Below, piece by piece: positions 1 to 10,062 of a stretch of 64,000 nt of DNA. A model generated the notes under the pieces. It did no database searches. It saw only the letters and a list, made by a program, of their open reading frames with translations, and had not been told where the DNA came from. This stretch comes from Cyclina sinensis. Taxonomy: Eukaryota > Mollusca > Bivalvia > Venerida > Veneridae. The stretch's first letter is position 1; the number at the start of each line of letters is the position of its first letter. Made by a program: the position numbers and the translations under genes. The stretch lies in NCBI GenBank assembly GCA_012932295.1, contig JAAONU010000004.1:22576872-22640871 (forward strand), in the 5' to 3' direction.

Positions 1-1852
1 CTATGATAATGTACATGACTGTCTTCGGTTGGTTTAAACTGATATATAAAGTCAATACTGAATCTTTTGTATTTACGTATGAAGGCTGCTTTCATCGATG
101 TTTGCATGTTTATATGTTGTAAAACTCTCACACAGAGAAACGTAGGAGATATTTAACCACTGTAGACTACCGTTAAATGTTGTGGTTCCTTAGAAAATAT
201 GTTCAGTTGCCTGAAGGAAAAAAGCTTATTAGTTAGAATAAAACTGAGCTAAGAGACCATGCAAAGCCTACAGAAACAAGGAAACTTTCGTATTCATAAT
301 TCAACTGTTGTCTGTTAATTTTTACTCATCGGACCTTGTCAGCGTGTTTACAATATGTCTGTTCTGCGTTTTACATCATGCGATTTGCTGATTTCAAAAT
401 TCATTTCTAAACTGATAATATTATTTGTTTAACAATATTTGTAATTTGAGTGTAATTTATCAAATAAACGTGACATTGTTAGAGTTTACTTTATATGACT
501 ATATTGAAATTCTGGAAGGCATTTCAGTAACTGTTGGCTGCATTGTTACTTGATTTTATCAGATGCTTTTCTTTGCGACCTTTTTACTCGAATGTTTAAA
601 ACAATATGCCTTTGATAAAACACAAACGCAGTTTATAATCCCTTTTGATAAGTATTTGGCAAAACGATGTTTTTCAGAACAGGACAGTCTTAATAAATTC
701 TTAAACATATTCTCCCAGTTTCTCCTGTACAATATGTACCCCTTATTATTCCAAATATTGAATGTTCTCACGTAAGCCTTTTACCAGAGTATTTTGAGAT
801 ATCATTATAACCCTATGTTCATCATTACCCTTGCATACTTGTATGCTTTGTTTTGATGTTCATACCTTAGCAAAGGTCATCTTAGGCAAACTACATATTT
901 GAGTATAGTGCTATCATTCCTTTGATCTGTTGATAATATGTTACTTTGTGTCTTTGGCATTGTAGCCTGATTTATATTCCTATTCCCTGATCTTATCATC
1001 AGGTAATACTTAGAATACATGTTTCAACAACAATGCAAGGCAAATAAATGCAACGTATATGGTGACTCTACTAGTAGCGTCTTTAATCTGATTTCTGTTT
1101 TTTTTTATTGTGTGTTTACTCCATGTAGACAAACATCTCATGTATCATATAGGTCGCGACTAGTTTAATATTTTAATGTAGAATCAATTTAATTCGTCTG
1201 TAAATATGAAATTTACATGTGCCAATCCGATACGCTGGTGTTATCATATTAATTATTTTTTTCTGGATCTAACATAGTGTTCTCTGTAACCGCTAACTAT
1301 TTGTTAATGTATGTACGAATGCATTTTAAAAGTTTAAGTGTTTATATGTTGTAGCCAGTCAATATTTCAGTCAAGGAGTCAGGTTATTTTGATCATGAAA
1401 AAATGTTAACAGTTTTTAGTCTAACTCCAATGCGTAAAATGTGTTCGATATGTAGTAATCCTAGTAAATACAAAGGAATTTTGGTGAAAAAAGGCCAAAT
1501 TTCATTTTAACTGAGTCTGTTTTTGTACGTGCTACCAGGAAATGAAAAGTTGCATGCTTTACATGGTCCTGACTTGAGGTGAGTTCTTTCTTTGATTTAA
1601 GCAGTGTTCAGAGATTATTTGTATATACATATAGTAACTTACAATGATGTCCTATATAGTTGTATTTCTTGCCTTCCTTTGATATGACAGAAAAGCGCCC
1701 CATCTCTCCCTCTCTTTTATTTATCCCTGTTTGTATGAATTTTAAGGCAAAAAAATACAGAAAATGTACTGCTGTAATAAAAGCTTAAAGGCTTATCAGT
1801 ATTAATGTTGTCTTTGTTAATGAAGATCCTTACTGATTTGTTACAATGTGAG
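1..1852. other. AT-rich non-coding DNA, no gene seen
   Basis: Only short open frames with no recognisable motifs occur here, the longest about 70 codons on either strand at 559-775 and overlapping each other. I see no repeat structure. This could be intron or intergenic DNA. Confidence 0.5.
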
Positions 1853-1908
1853 CTCTCTCTCTCTCTCTCCCTGCCTCCCTACCTCTCTCTCTCTGTCTAT
1901 ATATATAT
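1853..1908. repeat. CT microsatellite
   Basis: Interrupted (CT)n run passing into a short (TA)n tract. It lies immediately upstream of duplicated block X copy A, where the homology to the other copies begins. Confidence 0.9.
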
Positions 1909-1914
1909 GAAAAC

Positions 1915-2345
1915 AAGCAAGAGAAGCGAACTACTCTGGGCAGAAAGTTTCGAAACTTTAAACAGCGAATAAAAGCAACGTTTGGAAAGAGGAGTGATTA
2001 TGACATTTAAGAAAAGACTCGCCCTTCCTGTCAGCCTTTCTATTTTAAATCCACTTACAGTTATCTCCATGTCATGTAAGAGGACAGAACACTTACCGTC
2101 CTTCTTCGGTCAAGTTAGACTTATCTCTCTTGATACGATGATTAAACTCGTTTGAGGAGCACATCACTAAATTCATTCTTTATTTACTGTATCTAGTGTT
2201 ATCTACATTGTAATGTTTCATTAAACACATTAGACACAACACTAACTCTGCTAAATATACCTGCTTTTTCTTTTCTTTTATGCAATGACATCATTAATCA
2301 GGTGATTCTTTGCTATAGGACACAACTGTTACCTTTTTTGTAACA
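1915..2345. repeat. Segmental duplication block X, copy A (first part)
   Basis: This stretch reappears, diverged, at about 17320-17770 and 32605-32960. Anchors are 'agagaagcgaacta', 'aaacagcgaataaaagcaac' and 'ctcgtttgaggagcacatca' (2147, also 17596, and with one change 32890). Copy order along the sequence is the same in all three places. It has no long reading frame. I read it as non-coding DNA of a tandemly duplicated segment. Confidence 0.75.
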
Positions 2346-2784
2346 TACGAGTTATCTTCTTTTTCTGGGTCAGTTCAAATGTTATTAAAAAGGACGGTTA
2401 GTTTAGTGTATATCATAGTCGTGGCTAAGTAGATGCACTATTCAAACTTCTATTTTTAGAAGTTTGCATTATCTCAATCTTACTTCATATGCAAGGTAAT
2501 ACAAATTTTATTCTTTAACATCTTAATGTGTAACTCAAGTAGGAAGTGAAGTAAAGTCCATTTAACTAAAAAGACGAGGTAGGTGTAATGTGAAATGTGT
2601 CCATGGGACACACATCCTTCCGCCATGCTCAAATATTGACAGAAGATCATCTTATCAAGCAAACGGCTTAAATGTCAGAAGAGTCAAGTGGAATGTTAAA
2701 AGCAGTATTACTGTTGTAGGTATTAATTGGACAAATTACTGCAAAACATAGTCCTTTAATAGTGAGAAAACTTGTTTTATCAGA
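2346..2784. other. Non-coding; partly block X copy A; contains a short hairpin
   Basis: A perfect 10-bp inverted repeat with a 4-nt loop lies at 2443-2466 (arms 'caaacttcta' and 'tagaagtttg'). About 2515-2550 ('taactcaagtaggaa') matches 26448-26475 of copy C. I see nothing else. Confidence 0.5.
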
Positions 2785-3934
2785 AATAATGTCAAAAAGG
2801 GTTATAACTCTTAATAAAATAGAGACTCATAGCCGATTTTGAAAGAAACCTGTAGTTTAATAAAAAAATATAGTGAAATGCGTTATCAGGAAAAACCACA
2901 GTCAAAAAACACATTCTCCTTACACAGTCCAAAAGAATAGGGGAAAATAGCGTAACTTTATTTAAAGATCAATTAAAACACACCAAAAAAGATTAACGAA
3001 AAAGAACCCGAGGTGCCACCGCCTTGAAACGGTCAGCGGCAAAACATTTGACACTTGGGGTTAAAACAAAGTTCTAAGTGCACTTATCTCACACTTAGCT
3101 GTTTTTTTATAAGAACAAACAAGGACAAATTGTCTTGGTGAATGAACTCCAACCCACCTATCAACTCGACAATGTTGCATGTAAATGCACACACGCATAT
3201 AAAACATAAAAAGCTTTTGATATTTGTAGAGCGAGAAAGATAGATACTCAATGATTTTACTGAGACCAGAGCACTTGGAGTCATATCAGCAAGAACACAA
3301 TGGCATGAATAAAAGAGACTGATCGAGTTTCTACGTTCTTTTTCAAGATTTCCCTAGAAACCTTCATAAACTCTCAAACCCCTGCAACTATCATGCAAGC
3401 AAAGAGGTAAGCAAACAATTAAATATAGAAGGTTTAATCACCAAGTAGACAGAGCGCTGTACAATTTCATGTTGGTAGCCTTTCTTTATAAATTTACAGA
3501 TGGTTTTTTTCAAATAACGCGAAAAAATGATAACGCTGCTTATTTTCTTTAATTTATAAATCAAATCTCCATAAAACATTGGTTGAGAAACCTTGTTGTA
3601 GTTGGTTAAGAAACACCTTGTTGCAGTAATGTTTTTAGACTGCAATTGTATTCTATACTTAAATCTGGGTACCGGCGATAAAACTTGTAAAACGTTTTTT
3701 TCTTCTTAATTTATGGTACCAATATCCCTATTTCAAAAGGTTTTCTTTTTGTTATGCAAAGATTGCGTTCATTGAAATTTTTAATATTGTTACACGCTCT
3801 TAAAAGCGAACTGTCTGTGAAATATAAACCCGTAAGATGTAGCGCGTGGGACATATACACGCAAAATATGAATGAAATTTGTTTATTTAAAAAGAGTTTT
3901 CCTTCAAATGTGTAGATACATTATTTAAACAAAA
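2785..3934. other. One diverged 150-bp repeat unit followed by unassigned DNA
   Basis: About 2785-2890 is a diverged single unit of the same repeat found tandemly at 3935-4450 (shared core 'aactct...ataaaat...cctgtagttt'). The rest, to 3934, holds only short overlapping frames on the minus strand and nothing I recognise. It could be an insertion that split a repeat array. Confidence 0.4.
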
Positions 3935-4450
3935 AAAAAAAAAAATAAGTCGAAGAAGATCCATAACTCTGATAAAATTGGAGGTGTCATGCCCAATTTC
4001 GAAAGGAACCTGAAGTTTCATAAGACAGATATTTAGGCTAAACGTGAATACAGTTAGGGCAAAGCTTTTTCCTTTAAATGTTAAGCAACAAATTGTGGAG
4101 TCGAAAAAAAGGCCAATAACTCTGATAAAATTGAAGGTGTCATTTCCAATCTCAAAAGGATATTCTTTTGCTTTATATGAATGAAATCTGTACGAACATT
4201 TTCTTTTAAATGTTGGAAACGAAATTTAAATAAGGCCATAAATTTTATTAAAAAACTGAAGGCGACATGACTTATTTCAAAGCGAACCTGTAGTTTAGTA
4301 AGACACTCAAGCATGGAAGTTATGAATGGAAAGTTAGCAAGCATATTCCTTAAAATGCGAGGTAACGATTGATTACACTCACAGGCGCACGGACAGACAG
4401 GTGCAACACTTAATACCTATTCGCCATTCTTTTAATGACGGGGCATAAAA
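3935..4450. repeat. Diverged tandem repeats of about 120-150 bp with a terminal 'ggggcataaaa' motif
   Basis: The core 'ccataactctgataaaatt' recurs at 3961, 4112 and, more diverged, 4234, each followed by a shared 'aaaggaacctgaagttt'-like segment. The array ends in an 'acggacagacaggtgcaac' stretch and 'gacggggcataaaa'. The same kind of ending closes the fresher array at 52600-53280. This architecture is typical of bivalve repeat elements as I remember them; the class is not certain. Confidence 0.65.
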
Positions 4451-4455
4451 TGTAG

Positions 4456-4682
4456 CAGTAGGTCCAATGTACTAAAGAAATAGAGGAAAGGCGGTAAAGG
4501 GTTTATAATAAAGTGAATATTTCTGTTCAGAGCAATAGTTGTGTCCTGGATTAATTAAGTTAAATCCCTTTGGAATGGCCCTAGGTGATGCACGTTTAAC
4601 ATAAGATAAATTAAACTTATTTAATGCAACATAATCCTGTGGAACACTGATCATATGCATGTAGAAACTAATTACTAATTAA
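4456..4682. repeat. Block X copy A, 5' flank of the LTR element
   Basis: It aligns patchily with copy C at about 26520-26645 ('cctggattaa', 'taatgcaacataatc', 'gatcat'). The homology resumes on the other side of the LTR element at 9684, so the retrotransposon entered an already duplicated segment. Confidence 0.55.
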
Positions 4683-4857
4683 TGACCCGTTTTCCGGTAC
4701 CTACCGGATGGTGCGAGTTTTAGTCCAGGCCAGACGATTCCTGACCGCCATCTTTAGACGACACTTCTAAAGTGGACGAGTCAATATCTAAGTGAATCCA
4801 GACAATACATTGGGTCAGCTGTTCAGGGAAAGTGTTACAAGGTAAGCAAACACTTTA
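4683..4857 (+). repeat. 5' LTR (175 bp)
   Basis: Begins 'tgacccgttttccggtacct' and ends 'gtaagcaaacacttta'. It matches 9509-9683 with no difference that I can see. It starts with TG but ends TA rather than the usual CA. The LTR is very short, so promoter elements may extend into the leader; I see no clear TATA box in it. Confidence 0.95.
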
Positions 4858-4858
4858 A

Positions 4859-4872
4859 TGGTGGCAGCGGTG
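4859..4872 (+). other. Primer binding site, tRNA-Leu type
   Basis: 'tggtggcagcggtg' lies one base after the LTR. It is complementary to the CCA-tailed 3' end of a tRNA-Leu of the '...caccgctgcca' type. Matching stops after 14 bases ('aaac' follows). Confidence 0.75.
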
Positions 4873-5981
4873 AAACGAATTCACGTCGATTAGACAGGAA
4901 TTCTGACAGATCCGAAGGGAAATCTTGCGGCTCACTCAGGCGAAAACATTTCGCTGGCTCGTTATTGGAATTTTTATATTTCGATAATTTGAGCTGGGGA
5001 AGAGTGGCTGTCGGTTTGGATCGTTTGTGTCCTGGACAGTTGGCCTTTGTATCTGGGTAATTTGCCAAGAAGTATTGTTTTAGGTACTTTTGTGGCGAGT
5101 TTTGTAACTTAGATGTATTGAACTCTCTACGCATGCGCGGCCGGAAAGCCAAGCATTTCCGCCCAGACAGTCTGGTTGAACACAACTAAATGTTACAGCA
5201 CATTGGTTGGTCCTTTGCAGCTTGTTTAAGACATCTGCATTGAAGTTCAGAATTAAATCAGCAGTTCATACAGATTGAGCCAGCTAAGCTTGGTTGATTT
5301 GAGTATGAAATATTATTGAATTTCTTACAGGATATAGGAATGTAAGTTCTATTACTTTCTAAGAAAATTCGTGTAAATTCTGATAATACTGTTAGAATTT
5401 GTTTTGGAATAATTATTTTGTACAGTAATTTTGATTTAATCAGAAGCTACCAAAATAATTTATTCTCTTTACAAGGTCACGTGAGTACCGGACAGCTGAC
5501 TTTTACAGATAGTGAGTATAGTAAAGGCCAAGTCCTTACTTTACTTTCACTCCTTTCAACTTGAGGCAAAGTTCCTCGTTGAATTGTACAAGAACACAAC
5601 TAGAGGCTAAGCTCCTCGTTGAGTTACCAGCACTGAAAGTCAGGTTCGTTTGTTTTCTTTTAATAAATTATTTTTTGAATTTATTAATTGAGAATTTGGC
5701 TGTTAAATATTTTTGAAAATATTTATATTCTATTTAGGTAAATTTTCTTAAAGAAGGTTTCCTGTAAGAATTAACTGCTTGTTATTCATTTAGTCTAAGA
5801 CAGTGAGTATACAGATAAGCAGTTGTAATAAATTTATTAGTCCATTGTCCAACGACTTGGGACTTGAAATAAATTTAGTGCTGATCACCAGACATAGTTG
5901 AAACTTGTATACGAATTGATAATCAATTCGTGTTTTAGTTTACATTAGTCGTCTAGTATCTTTTGGCTACTGATTTGAAAA
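4873..5981 (+). other. Untranslated leader of the LTR element
   Basis: About 1.1 kb between primer site and gag, AT-rich in its second half and without a long plus-strand frame. It holds an imperfect direct repeat around 5560-5625 ('gaggcaaagttcctcgttga' and 'gaggctaagctcctcgttga'). A minus-strand frame at 4835-5185 is probably fortuitous. Confidence 0.7.
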
Positions 5982-7448
5982 ATGGCTGAGGCTATGGCGG
6001 AGGTTGGTCAAGTGATAAAAGTCAACTTTGCTACTGAAGAGAAACTCCAAAGGATTCCAGGTATTGGTAGCAAGTCAGCCAGGGCGATTGTTACCTTGCG
6101 TAATAGTCGGGGAAGCTTGACTCGCAGTGTGCTTGAACACCTGCTGAGAAGAAGCTTGGACGATGGAATAGTTGACAAGCTTGACTTTACGCCAAACAAT
6201 GATCTACCATTTTCAGTGGAGAAGTACTTTTCCCCAGTGCCCTCTCCGGTCCAGCAGGATTCGGATAGAGAGGCTGGGGAAGGGGTTCCGTATGAAAGCC
6301 TCCTTCATCTTCTCATGAAACGTGAGTCTGATGAGGAAGTTGGCTTGCATGAGAAGGATCCTTCTCCTGCGGATTTGACGGAAATCCAGAAAGTGTTAAA
6401 CGTAGCCAAGGAGATGGTTCGTGCTAAACCTGCTGGCGGTGGGTGTGAGCCCCTTTCTCAAAAGGCTAAGCCTTTGAGTCTGGGTGCCCGTCCCAAGACA
6501 ACACCTGCTCCCAGGTATGAGGACTCATCTGATGATGATTCCAATGATGATTCGTCAGATGAGACTACTCTGCCTGCTAAGCGGAAGGTTAGGAAAAGCA
6601 CGAAGAAATCACATACTGCTTCTTTTATTCGGGGACTACCGAAAACTTTGCAGTACGATGGCAGGGGAAATTGGCTAGCATTCAAGCACAAGTTCCTTCG
6701 TTATGCCAAAGCATGCGAGTGGACCTCGGACGAGTGCTTGGATGGCCTGTGCTGGTGCTTGACAGGGAAGGCTGCGGATTTCCATGCAATCATCATGGAA
6801 AGAAAAGAGAAAATCTCTTATCGCAAGCTTCTGGAAAAGCTAGAGCACAGATTTGGAGCCCGTGAGCTTGCTGAAACAGCCCAAGTGCGTTTCCAGCAAT
6901 TATCTCAGAATCAGGGAGAGTCCCTGGATGATTGGGCTGACAGAGTTATGACCCTTGCTACAAGAGCTTTTAAAGACTTGCCTGAGTACTATTCTAATAG
7001 ACAGGCAGTTATTAAGTTCTGTGAGGGTCTGACTGATAAAGATGCTGGTTTAGCGGTTGCTATGGATAAGCCATCAACCATGGAGCAGGCCATGAACAAG
7101 GTTAGATGGTTTCAACATCTGCATCAGTCTATGTATGGCCGCTCAAAGAAACGAACCAGCAAGGAAACAGCTGATGACAGCGCTACGGTATGTGCGGTGC
7201 AGGGAACATCATCTGAAGGGGCACAAGCCAAAGCTGCTCCTCAGACCAGTTCCTTGGAAGCTGCCATTGACAAGCTTCAAAAGAGCTTTGATAGGATGGT
7301 ACTCAAACTTGATGAGGAGGCCAAGACATCTGACAGCCAGGGCTGGCAGAGGCCAAATCCATCCCAGGGAAGGAGAAAGACTGTGGGTGTTTGCTTTGAG
7401 TGTGGGAAAAAAGGCCACTTCAAGCAGGATTGCCCATTGCTCCAGTAG
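5982..7448 (+). CDS. gag: Gag polyprotein with N-terminal helix-hairpin-helix
   Basis: A 488-residue intact frame. The ATG at 5982 sits in a good context (aaaATGg) and is the first of the frame. Residues about 15-60 hold a helix-hairpin-helix signature: 'NFATEEKLQRIPGIGSKSA' followed by a basic helix, closely resembling ComEA-type DNA-binding domains. A Ser/Asp/Glu-rich acidic stretch (about 178-195) and a Lys/Arg patch follow. Residues about 213-390 look like a retrotransposon capsid (RGLPKTLQYDGRGNW start, helical, with an LDDWADRV-type segment). A short coiled-coil-prone helix lies near 425-448. A CCHC zinc knuckle ends the protein (C471, C474, H479, C484). Gag packages the element RNA into particles in the cytoplasm; the knuckle binds RNA. 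The role of the N-terminal domain is inference. Note that the next frame is open in phase after the TAG stop. Confidence 0.93.
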   Translation: MAEAMAEVGQVIKVNFATEEKLQRIPGIGSKSARAIVTLRNSRGSLTRSVLEHLLRRSLDDGIVDKLDFTPNNDLPFSVEKYFSPVPSPVQQDSDREAGEGVPYESLLHLLMKRESDEEVGLHEKDPSPADLTEIQKVLNVAKEMVRAKPAGGGCEPLSQKAKPLSLGARPKTTPAPRYEDSSDDDSNDDSSDETTLPAKRKVRKSTKKSHTASFIRGLPKTLQYDGRGNWLAFKHKFLRYAKACEWTSDECLDGLCWCLTGKAADFHAIIMERKEKISYRKLLEKLEHRFGARELAETAQVRFQQLSQNQGESLDDWADRVMTLATRAFKDLPEYYSNRQAVIKFCEGLTDKDAGLAVAMDKPSTMEQAMNKVRWFQHLHQSMYGRSKKRTSKETADDSATVCAVQGTSSEGAQAKAAPQTSSLEAAIDKLQKSFDRMVLKLDEEAKTSDSQGWQRPNPSQGRRKTVGVCFECGKKGHFKQDCPLLQ

Positions 7449-9490
7449 AATCCAAGGTCGGATTTGAGAGCAGTTAAAGGTGTCCTTCCAGTTAGCGCCA
7501 GATGTCATCAGTGTGGAGTCTCTTCTTGCCAAGCAAGGGGTGAGACTGTATGGGTACAGGAAAAAGTTGTGGGCCAAGTACCCGACTTGAGTACTGAGAT
7601 ATCAGAACAGGCATGCATTAGCAGCAGGACTACAACAAATGAAATGGGTGGTCCTTCCAGGCAGCCTAAGGGTCAACCTGAAATGAGGGGGGATGGGGAG
7701 CCAGATGCTGTTACAGAGTGCCAGTTAAAGTCTGTGTCACAGTTTAGTATGAAAATACAGGTAGGTGACCAGACAGTGGAGGCCATACAGCGGCTCAGGT
7801 TACCATCATTTCGGATTCAAGGTTGTGTAATTGGCAAAGGGGGAAGCCACAGAAGTCACGGGAGGTGAAACTCCTTACTGCTGGACGCCAGATGTCCATG
7901 AAAGGATTTGTTGTAGGTCCAGTTAGGTTAAAGATTGGTGAGAAGCGGTACAGGTAAAGAGTGTACCTGGCACCAATTGAACAGAAATGCTGCTGGGATT
8001 TGATATCTTGTTCAACAGGGGGCAGCCATATTGGAATGGGTCAGGAAATCTTGACCTTTGAGGGTCAGTTGATCCAACTGAATATGGGCAGCCGAAAAGG
8101 TGTACCTGTTGTAGCCAGGGTGGTCATAGGACGGTGACAGGTAGTTCCACCAAACTCCGTGGTCAGGGTCAGATGTAAGTCAAGTGACCCTATGCCTGAC
8201 TACTTCATTGGACCTGTTGATGGTTTAAAGATATTAGTCCAAAGGGTAGTACACGAAGCTGGAAGAAATTCAGTGATGTGTGTGGTAAATACTACTGACA
8301 GTTACCGCCTGTTAGAGAAAAGAAAGCAGACTGGCAGAGAATACTTGGTGGAAAAGTATCTGGAACTTGATAACTCAAGTCAGATAACCATGCGTCTGTA
8401 GTCGGTGCAAGAAGGGGCAAACGCCATTCTTGACCAGACTCACACAGAAGAAGCTTCTAGCGAAACTGCGTCATGCCAGATTTTAGAGATATCTGCTGGG
8501 TCGACCATTTACAGTGAGGACTGTCCACTCAAGCTTCACTTGGTTAAATTGCGGTTTAAAGGACCACAGGGACAGCTAGCCAGGTGGATGGAGAAGTTGT
8601 CTCAGTACAACATTATCCTGAAACATTGAGCTGACCAGGGACGTATCAATTTACATCCGCTGTCACGGGTACCGGTACCGTGACGGTGTGATGGATATGT
8701 CTCTGGAATTGAATGAGTGAGCTGACCTGTGGGGGATGTGATTTTGCACAAGGGCTGACCGGATTTGGGCCTCGTTCACGAGGGACGCCGATGAGGCAAC
8801 TCTCTTGGCATCGCAAGGGCTGCGAAAGATCAAACTTGACCTTGAAAAGTCATAAGGGATCATCGCACAAGGGCCGATGACCTGGAGGGGAGTTGCAGAT
8901 CCATCGGGACGTCGGTAACCCCAAGGTCACAAGGGTCGCATGGTATCACATGGAGCAATCACCCAAGTGACATAGGTGTGAGTGTTAGTGACAACCCTCG
9001 ACCCAGAAAACAATGGTGCTAGAAGTCAATGGTGTTGTATAACCAGTTCTCAGTTTTCTGCTGGCGAGGTCGCCATCAGCCGAGAGGTTAAGGTCAGGGA
9101 CCTTCTCCAGAGAACCGTGGCCAACGTGTTATATGGAGGACGGTCTGCAGGCATGGAGGTTCAAGTCTCAGAGGAGCATGAGCCAAGCCAGGAATAGTCA
9201 AACTATTCACATAGCTTGGGAGGTCAAAAGACTGGTCACTTTCGAGCAGTATAGACAGACTTATCTCTGATGACCCTGGCCTGTCAGAGATGCCACCTCC
9301 AAGATGCCTTGAAGTCCTAGTCTCCTGTAGTTCAAAACTTGTCAGGATGACCTAATGGACTAGTGCAGACTATCGGTAGTGTAAATAGTCTTCATTGGCG
9401 GATCAGCCAGTACTGGTTTGAAACCCAGGATTGGACTAAACAAGTTATCGATTGCCACAGACCCAGAGAGGGGGCCAAGTCCATAAAGTC
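7449..9490 (+). pseudogene. pol: Degenerate pol (protease, RNase H and integrase remnants; RT missing)
   Basis: Pieces appear in the expected order but in shifting frames with stops. The frame in phase with gag stays open to 7868 and contains a protease-start-like 'SQFSMKIQVGDQTVEAI'; the catalytic D-T/S-G is not recognisable. 'MLLGFDIL' (about 7987-8010) is the protease C-terminal motif, in another frame. 8159-8398 is the linker between protease and RT ('DYFIGPVDGLKI', 'CVVNTTDSYRLLEKRKQTG'). Reverse transcriptase is absent: the frame passes at about 8410-8540 from pre-RT sequence straight to the RNase H end 'GQLARWMEKLSQYNIIL' (8570-8627). 8700-9200 has scattered integrase pieces such as 'LQIHRD' (near 8895). 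Total length is well under that of a complete Gypsy pol (about 3 kb). It cannot encode functional enzymes. Confidence 0.85.
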
Positions 9491-9508
9491 GGGGGGAGTG
9501 TGGTGAGA
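9488..9508 (+). other. Polypurine tract of the LTR element
   Basis: The purine-rich 'gtcggggggagtgtggtgag' directly abuts the 3' LTR. It is the expected plus-strand priming site for reverse transcription. Confidence 0.75.
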
Positions 9509-9683
9509 TGACCCGTTTTCCGGTACCTACCGGATGGTGCGAGTTTTAGTCCAGGCCAGACGATTCCTGACCGCCATCTTTAGACGACACTTCTAAAGTG
9601 GACGAGTCAATATCTAAGTGAATCCAGACAATACATTGGGTCAGCTGTTCAGGGAAAGTGTTACAAGGTAAGCAAACACTTTA
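9509..9683 (+). repeat. 3' LTR (175 bp)
   Basis: Base-for-base copy of 4683-4857 as far as I can see by eye. The flank 'ctctggtaag' that follows aligns with 26641-26655 of segment copy C. Confidence 0.95.
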
Positions 9684-10062
9684 CTCTGGTAAGATATATT
9701 TAACGTGCGTTGGAACTTATAGAATGTTTAGATCAACACAGAAGAGAGGCAGTTGACGGAACAGGAAAATAACGATTATATATCAGCAGAAAAGCAATTG
9801 TCGTAGCAACAAAATTGTTAACATATGGCATACCATAAAACATCTTGTATAAAAAGACGCATTGTTTAATTGCTTGCTGCGCTAATAAACTCATTTAATT
9901 AGATGGCAAAAACTTACAAAAGTGGGGGATTCGTATCTGTCAGGAAAAAGGGGGCATGCTTTCCATTGTATATATTCATGTAGATTATGTATCTCTAGTT
10001 TAAACTTTGTTATTATTATCATGTTCATCTGGTCAGCTTCAAAGCTTGTAGCTATGGTAATA
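9684..10062. repeat. Block X copy A, 3' flank of the LTR element
   Basis: About 9684-9890 aligns with 26640-26830 of copy C ('taacgtgcgt', 'ttgacggaacaggaa', 'aaacatcttgtat'). The remainder to the Tc1 element has only short open frames, on both strands at 9891-10118, with no motif. Confidence 0.6.

Larger units (their letters stand above)
4683..9683 (+). mobile_element. Gypsy-like LTR retrotransposon, gag intact and pol degraded
   Basis: A 5001-bp element bounded by two direct 175-bp LTRs that look identical base for base. Internal order is LTR, primer binding site, a 1.1-kb leader, an intact gag, remnants of protease, the protease-RT linker, the RNase H end and integrase, a purine tract, then LTR. 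The domain order (integrase last) is that of Gypsy/Metaviridae. No target-site duplication is visible: 'attaa' precedes and 'ctctg' follows. Identical LTRs imply recent insertion or gene conversion, while the broken pol means it could not have supplied its own enzymes. I infer a non-autonomous, gag-carrying derivative. It is more GC-rich than the surrounding DNA. Confidence 0.93.

Noticed and set aside
4835..5185. 116-codon open frame on the minus strand over the 5' LTR edge and leader
   Set aside because: It runs antisense to the LTR element leader, has no motif, and overlaps the LTR and primer site. Fortuitous.
6458..7577. Open frames in other phases and on the minus strand across gag
   Set aside because: Shadows of the real gag frame, caused by its GC-richer composition.
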